Positions 12,623 through 15,861 of a stretch of DNA of 15,861 nt are shown in pieces. The position numbers and the translations under genes are program-made. The stretch's first letter is position 1. Every line of letters begins with the position of its first letter. A model generated the notes under the pieces. The model made no database searches and had not been told where the DNA came from. It saw only the letters and a program-made list of their open reading frames with translations. Origin of the DNA: JAPLXD01 sp043802865 (GTDB taxonomy: Bacteria; Patescibacteriota; Minisyncoccia; Moranbacterales; UBA11712); the NCBI GenBank assembly GCA_043802865.1, contig JAZDKQ010000019.1, positions 1 to 15,861 on the forward strand. The letters are read 5' to 3'.

Positions 12623-13765
12623 ATGCGTATCGCCATTTTCACCAACAATTATCTTCCCAATCCCTATGGCGTTTCGGGTTCCGTCGAGAGTTTTCGCCAT
12701 GAATTTGAGCGAATGGGGCATACAGTATATATCTTCGCGCCGCGATGGAAGGGTTATCACGACAAAAATTCGCGAATCTTTCGCTACCCGTCGGTTGAGA
12801 CGAATGTCAAGATTAAGTTTCCAATTTCAATTCCGTATTCTCGAAAAATTAGTGAAATTATTAATAAATTAGATTTGGATATTATCCACTCCCAGCATCC
12901 CAATCTTTTGGGAAGCGCGGCGATGCGTTGGGCAAAAAAGAAAAATATCCCGCTAATTTTTACCTGGCATACGCTTTATGACCGATATGCCCACTTTGCG
13001 CCGTTTGTTCCGCAAAAATTGGCTGTGTGGTTTGCCGTTCGAAATGCGCGAAAATATGCAAACAAATGCGATGCCGTGATTGTCCCGACGCTGTCAGTTG
13101 AGAAAATAATCAAAAAATGGGGCGTGACAAACAAAAATATCACGGCCATTCCGACCGGAGTCGAGGAAGAGCAATTTGCGAATCCGAATCGGGAAAGTGT
13201 GCGGAAGAAATATAATATTAAAGACGATGAAATATTGCTTCTTGTGGTGACGCGCCTCACGGCCGAGAAAAATATGGATTTTTTAGTGAATACGGTTTTG
13301 GGTGTTTTACGTGAAAATAAAAAAACAAAATTCATGATCTGCGGGGATGGTAATCTGAAAGATGGATTGATGAAAAAAGTTGCAGACGCGGAATTGAGCG
13401 AAAAAGTTATTTTTGTCGGAATCGTTCCCGACAGCGAGAAAAAAAATTATTATGCGGCGGGGGATATTTTCGTCTATGCCTCGAAATCAGAGACGCAGGG
13501 GATGGTTTTGACCGAAGCAATGTATTCGAGCCTGCCGATTGTCGCGGTGCGAGCGACGGGAGTGAAGGATATTGTCGAAGACGGTCAAACAGGTTTTTTG
13601 GTTCGCGAGGATAAAAAAGAATTTAGAGAAGCCGTGCAAAAATTGATTGATGATGAAAACTTGCGAAAAAAATTCGGCGAAGAGGCGAAGCGAGTGGCGA
13701 GAGAGAAATATACTTCTTTAGTTTGTGCCGAAAAGATGATTGAGGTTTATAAAAAAAGTATCTAG
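12623..13765 (+). CDS. GT4 glycosyltransferase, diacylglycerol glucosyltransferase-like
   Basis: Protein of 380 residues with the GT-B fold. The N-terminal acceptor domain begins MRIAIFTNNYLPNPYGVSGS, with a glycine-rich loop. Basic and aromatic patches (VKIKFPISIPYSRK; RYAHFAPFVPQ) are typical of monotopic enzymes acting on membrane lipids. The C-terminal domain shows the nucleotide-sugar EX7E motif (E290-TQGMVLT-E298) and a conserved VVTRLTAEKN segment. Best matches by eye are 1,2-diacylglycerol 3-glucosyltransferases or PimB-like mannosyltransferases. ATG 12623 is preferred over the TTG at 12596, which lies inside the palindrome. It is followed by the sigma gene after 3 bases. Confidence 0.88.
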   Translation: MRIAIFTNNYLPNPYGVSGSVESFRHEFERMGHTVYIFAPRWKGYHDKNSRIFRYPSVETNVKIKFPISIPYSRKISEIINKLDLDIIHSQHPNLLGSAAMRWAKKKNIPLIFTWHTLYDRYAHFAPFVPQKLAVWFAVRNARKYANKCDAVIVPTLSVEKIIKKWGVTNKNITAIPTGVEEEQFANPNRESVRKKYNIKDDEILLLVVTRLTAEKNMDFLVNTVLGVLRENKKTKFMICGDGNLKDGLMKKVADAELSEKVIFVGIVPDSEKKNYYAAGDIFVYASKSETQGMVLTEAMYSSLPIVAVRATGVKDIVEDGQTGFLVREDKKEFREAVQKLIDDENLRKKFGEEAKRVAREKYTSLVCAEKMIEVYKKSI

Positions 13766-13768
13766 GCG

Positions 13769-14335
13769 ATGAAAGATAATCAACTGATCAAAAAAATCCT
13801 TTCCGGTGATGAAGAGGCTTTCGTCGAAATTGTGAAAATATATCTGGATCCGGTATATAATTTTGTCTATCGCTTGGTGGGTGACCGCGACGCGGCGGAG
13901 GATCTGACGCAGGAAACTTTCGTGAAAGTTTGGAAAAACCTCAAGCGCTTCGATCAAAAGAGAAGTTTCAAAACCTGGCTTTTCGCGATCGCGAAAAATT
14001 CGGCGTTTGATTGGTTGAAAAAGAAAAAAGAAATTCCGTTCTCAACTTTCACGGACGAAGAAGGGGACAACTGGCTCGAAAATGTGGCGGATGAAAATAT
14101 TTTGTTCGACGAAATTTTGGAGCGAAAAAATATCGCTGAAGAATTGGATGAGATTCTGCAAAAACTTCCGCCGCACTACCGCGCAATACTACTTTTGCAT
14201 TATAAAGAAGACTTCTCTCTCCATGAAATCGCCGAAATCCTCAGTGAGCCCTACAACACGATCAAAAGCCGGCATTATAGGGGGTTAATGAAACTCAAAG
14301 AATTACTTGCATTTATAATTTCACCCCGACATTGA
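13769..14335 (+). CDS. ECF-type RNA polymerase sigma-70 factor
   Basis: Protein of 188 residues with sigma region 2 (about 8-88: VYRLVGDRDAAEDLTQETFVKVW, then SFKTWLFAIAKNSAFDWLKK) and region 4 (about 128-180: LPPHYRAILLLHYKEDFSLHEIA and the recognition helix around YNTIKSRHYRG). It lacks regions 1 and 3, as expected for the ECF group. The ATG is 3 bases after the GT4 stop, so it is embedded in the envelope gene string. The final residues (AFIISPRH) and the stop codon are encoded by the left arm of the 25-bp palindrome, suggesting that the C-terminus was altered by the repeat. It is followed by a putative membrane anti-sigma. Confidence 0.93.
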   Translation: MKDNQLIKKILSGDEEAFVEIVKIYLDPVYNFVYRLVGDRDAAEDLTQETFVKVWKNLKRFDQKRSFKTWLFAIAKNSAFDWLKKKKEIPFSTFTDEEGDNWLENVADENILFDEILERKNIAEELDEILQKLPPHYRAILLLHYKEDFSLHEIAEILSEPYNTIKSRHYRGLMKLKELLAFIISPRH

Positions 14336-14359
14336 ATGTCGGGGTGAAATTATAAATGC
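14309..14359. repeat. Perfect palindrome, 25-bp arms, at sigma/anti-sigma junction
   Basis: Arms at 14309-14333 and 14335-14359 are exact complements around a single G at 14334. The inner part reads CCCCGACATTGAATGTCGGGG. The sigma stop TGA (14333-14335) is at the exact centre and the ATG at 14356 is in the right arm. The hairpin has no trailing T-run. Confidence 0.95.
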
Positions 14360-14793
14360 GTCCAAATGACCCAATTACTCGTATTAACAATATGACCCAA
14401 AATCTTCAAAAAATCTTCAAAAACCTCAAAAATATCGAACCTTCGCGGGGGCTCGAAGGGAAAATTTTAAAGGCGATAGAGTTCGAAAAAAGCCTTGAAA
14501 TAAGGAAAAAATTAATGTTTACTCGGGCGGGGCTCGCCGTTTCTTTTGGCGCGCTTATATATACTCTTTTTGTTTTTGGAAAAGCGTTTTTAGAGTCCGA
14601 TTTTTGGAATCTCTTGAAATTAACTCTTTCTGACACGGGTATCATAGCCGGACACTTTGGAGATTTTTCAATTTCGCTTCTTGAGTCATTACCGGTTGTG
14701 GAAATTTTCGCCATGCTTGTTCCGGTTCTCGCGGTGATGCTGATTTTGAGCTATTATTTCAAGTTTACTAATAATCATTTTAATCACGCATAA
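14356..14793 (+). CDS. Putative two-helix membrane anti-sigma factor
   Basis: Protein of up to 145 residues: a basic, helical cytoplasmic N-terminus (about 1-52), membrane helix 1 (about 56-78), a short external loop, and membrane helix 2 (about 112-135). No zinc-finger HxxxCxxC motif is seen. Position directly after an ECF sigma gene and the cytoplasmic-helix/membrane layout suggest an anti-sigma that holds the sigma at the membrane; this is inference from context. The start may be ATG 14392 (MTQNLQKIFKNLKNIEPS), because the ATG at 14356 lies within the palindrome. A PrsW-like protease encoded at 7681-8286 is a possible release enzyme. Confidence 0.55.
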   Translation: MRPNDPITRINNMTQNLQKIFKNLKNIEPSRGLEGKILKAIEFEKSLEIRKKLMFTRAGLAVSFGALIYTLFVFGKAFLESDFWNLLKLTLSDTGIIAGHFGDFSISLLESLPVVEIFAMLVPVLAVMLILSYYFKFTNNHFNHA

Positions 14794-14797
14794 ACAT

Positions 14798-15301
14798 ATG
14801 AATATTCAAGAAACAATGAAGTCAAAAAAATTCAAAATCGCGGCGCTGGTTGTTGGTGCATTCATACTTGTACTTGTCAGTTTTGCGGGCGGAGTGGCCA
14901 TTGGATTTCACAAAGCCCGCTTTTCCTATAAGTTCGGAGAGAATTATGAACGCAATTTCACGGGGCATGGGCCTGCGGAGATGATGGATGGTCGGGGATC
15001 ACGCGGGATGATGGGCGATTTTGAAGGACGTGGACTTCGCAATAGCCATGGTATTGCGGGAAATATAATTTCCGTTGCGAACAATCAAATTGCCATCAAA
15101 GACCGCAATGGTCAAGAAAATACAATTTCAGTTTCGGACCAGACTCTCATCAAGCGAGGCCAAAGCACCATCAGCATCAATGATCTTAAAAATGACGAGC
15201 AAATTGTGGTGATGGGAAAGCCAGGAGACAATGGGACAATCAATGCGGATCTCATTCGCGTATTCGCGAGCGTGAATAACAACTCTAACAGCGGACAATA
15301 A
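14798..15301 (+). CDS. Membrane-anchored DUF5666-like protein
   Basis: Protein of 167 residues: one N-terminal membrane helix (about 14-36), a G/M/R/H-rich external linker (about 52-82, including MMDGRGSRGMMGDFEGRG), then a small beta domain (about 84-157) with the DUF5666 pattern: GNIISVANNQIAIKD, T-L-I-K-R-G, LKNDEQIVVMGKPGDNGTI, A-D-L-I. Such domains are OB-like and their biochemical role is unknown. The Met/His-containing linker could bind a soft metal, which is only a guess. It starts 4 bases after the anti-sigma gene and ends 4 bases before the adaptor gene, so it should be part of the same unit. Confidence 0.7.
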   Translation: MNIQETMKSKKFKIAALVVGAFILVLVSFAGGVAIGFHKARFSYKFGENYERNFTGHGPAEMMDGRGSRGMMGDFEGRGLRNSHGIAGNIISVANNQIAIKDRNGQENTISVSDQTLIKRGQSTISINDLKNDEQIVVMGKPGDNGTINADLIRVFASVNNNSNSGQ

Positions 15302-15305
15302 CAGT

Positions 15306-15861
15306 ATGGCCAATATAATGTCTGCCTTGGGCAAAAGGAAGAAATATGTTTGGGTAGCTATCGTACTTTTGATAGCCGGGGGAAGCTATTATTGGTACAG
15401 CAAGTCAAAATCAACAGCCAATCAGGTCCAGTATGTTACCGCGACGGCTGAAAAAGGAATGCTCACTTCATCGATTTCCGCGAGTGGGAACATTATTGTC
15501 GACCAAAGTGCGACGGTGGACCCAACAATCACCGGAACGGTAGCTGATCTTTCAGTGGCTGTGGGAGATTTGGTGAAAAAGGGCCAATTTCTCTTCAATA
15601 TTGTAAATGGTGATCTGACTGTGAGTGTGGCAAAAGCGAATGCTTCCCTCAAGCAATCGCAAGATTCCGTCGAATCGGCTGAAGTAGATGTGAAATCGGC
15701 CAAAGCGGACTACGATGCCGCAAAAAAGAAGGAGGACAAAACTCCCGGAACATACACGGACAGACAGCTCAAAGTGATGAAGGAAAAGATCGATACGGCG
15801 GAGGATAAAGTTACCCAGGCAGAAAAAAATTTCACTGCCACTCAAGCGGATTATAACAATA
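15306..15861 (+). CDS. Periplasmic adaptor (HlyD/MacA/RND membrane-fusion family), 3' cut by window
   Basis: The first 185 residues are visible and the frame is open to the window end. A membrane helix (about 14-30) is followed by the first half of a biotinyl-lipoyl domain (SISASGNIIVDQSATVDPTITGTV, then LSVAVGDLVKKGQFLF), then a long alanine/lysine-rich coiled-coil hairpin (from about 108: AKANASLKQSQDSVESAEVDVKSAKADYDAAKK). This order is diagnostic of adaptors that couple an inner-membrane ABC or RND pump to an export path. The start ATG at 15306 is 4 bases after the DUF5666-like gene. An ABC transporter gene (MacB-like) would be expected just beyond the window. Confidence 0.88.
   Translation, partial: MANIMSALGKRKKYVWVAIVLLIAGGSYYWYSKSKSTANQVQYVTATAEKGMLTSSISASGNIIVDQSATVDPTITGTVADLSVAVGDLVKKGQFLFNIVNGDLTVSVAKANASLKQSQDSVESAEVDVKSAKADYDAAKKKEDKTPGTYTDRQLKVMKEKIDTAEDKVTQAEKNFTATQADYNN

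Noticed and set aside
14309..14359. Palindrome as a standard intrinsic terminator
   Set aside because: No T-run on either side, and the downstream genes are closely packed and likely co-transcribed.

Overview
The window looks like part of the chromosome of a Candidate Phyla Radiation (Patescibacteria, Parcubacteria-like) bacterium. This is inferred from several traits: AT-rich, K/N/I/E-rich proteins; very tight gene packing; small versions of type IV pilus (T4P) genes; an alpha-crystallin protein with a Q/P-rich N-terminus; a VanW protein; a DUF5666-type protein; and a PMT-like GT-C glycosyltransferase. The exact lineage cannot be fixed from sequence alone. No mobile element, CRISPR array or rRNA was seen.

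Layout. (1) 1-2571, plus strand: end of a T4P inner-membrane platform operon, pilM (cut by the window edge), pilN, pilO and a small unrecognised membrane protein. A tRNA-Arg(TCG) with its own promoter follows. (2) 2739-4175, minus strand: a two-component pair, a receiver-only response regulator followed by a two-helix membrane histidine kinase, closed by a hairpin shared with the tRNA-Arg end. (3) 4251-4490, minus strand: tRNA cluster Arg(TCT)-Lys(CTT)-His(GTG), with a promoter that abuts the vanW stop codon. (4) 4542-6926, minus strand: a secreted VanW-domain protein, then (upstream) a two-gene unit of unknown function with strong Shine-Dalgarno sites and its own terminator. (5) 7048-9360, minus strand: tsaD, a PrsW-type membrane protease, then hsp20 with its own promoter and terminator. 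(6) 9545-10016, plus strand: tRNA-Glu(TTC) and an HU-type DNA-binding protein with a terminator. (7) 10102-15861, plus strand: one long, tightly spaced envelope-related gene string: GT-C glycosyltransferase, alpha/beta hydrolase, GT4 glycosyltransferase, ECF-type sigma factor, putative two-helix anti-sigma, DUF5666-like anchored protein, and an RND/ABC-type periplasmic adaptor (HlyD/MacA family) cut by the window edge.

Regulatory logic. Most promoters found are sigma70-like with a 17-bp spacer, and two (vanW, the GT-C gene) lie so close to the start codon that the mRNA would be nearly leaderless. The most unusual structure is a set of near-perfect palindromes at gene borders. Two share the core CATTGAATG or its complement and contain stop codons of the upstream gene; the best has 25-bp perfect arms across the sigma/anti-sigma junction. 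The tsaD gene has a 13-bp inverted repeat bracketing its leader and carries dispersed TACTAAATAC-type repeats inside the coding region. These suggest a small palindromic repeat family that inserts at gene edges and is partly translated.
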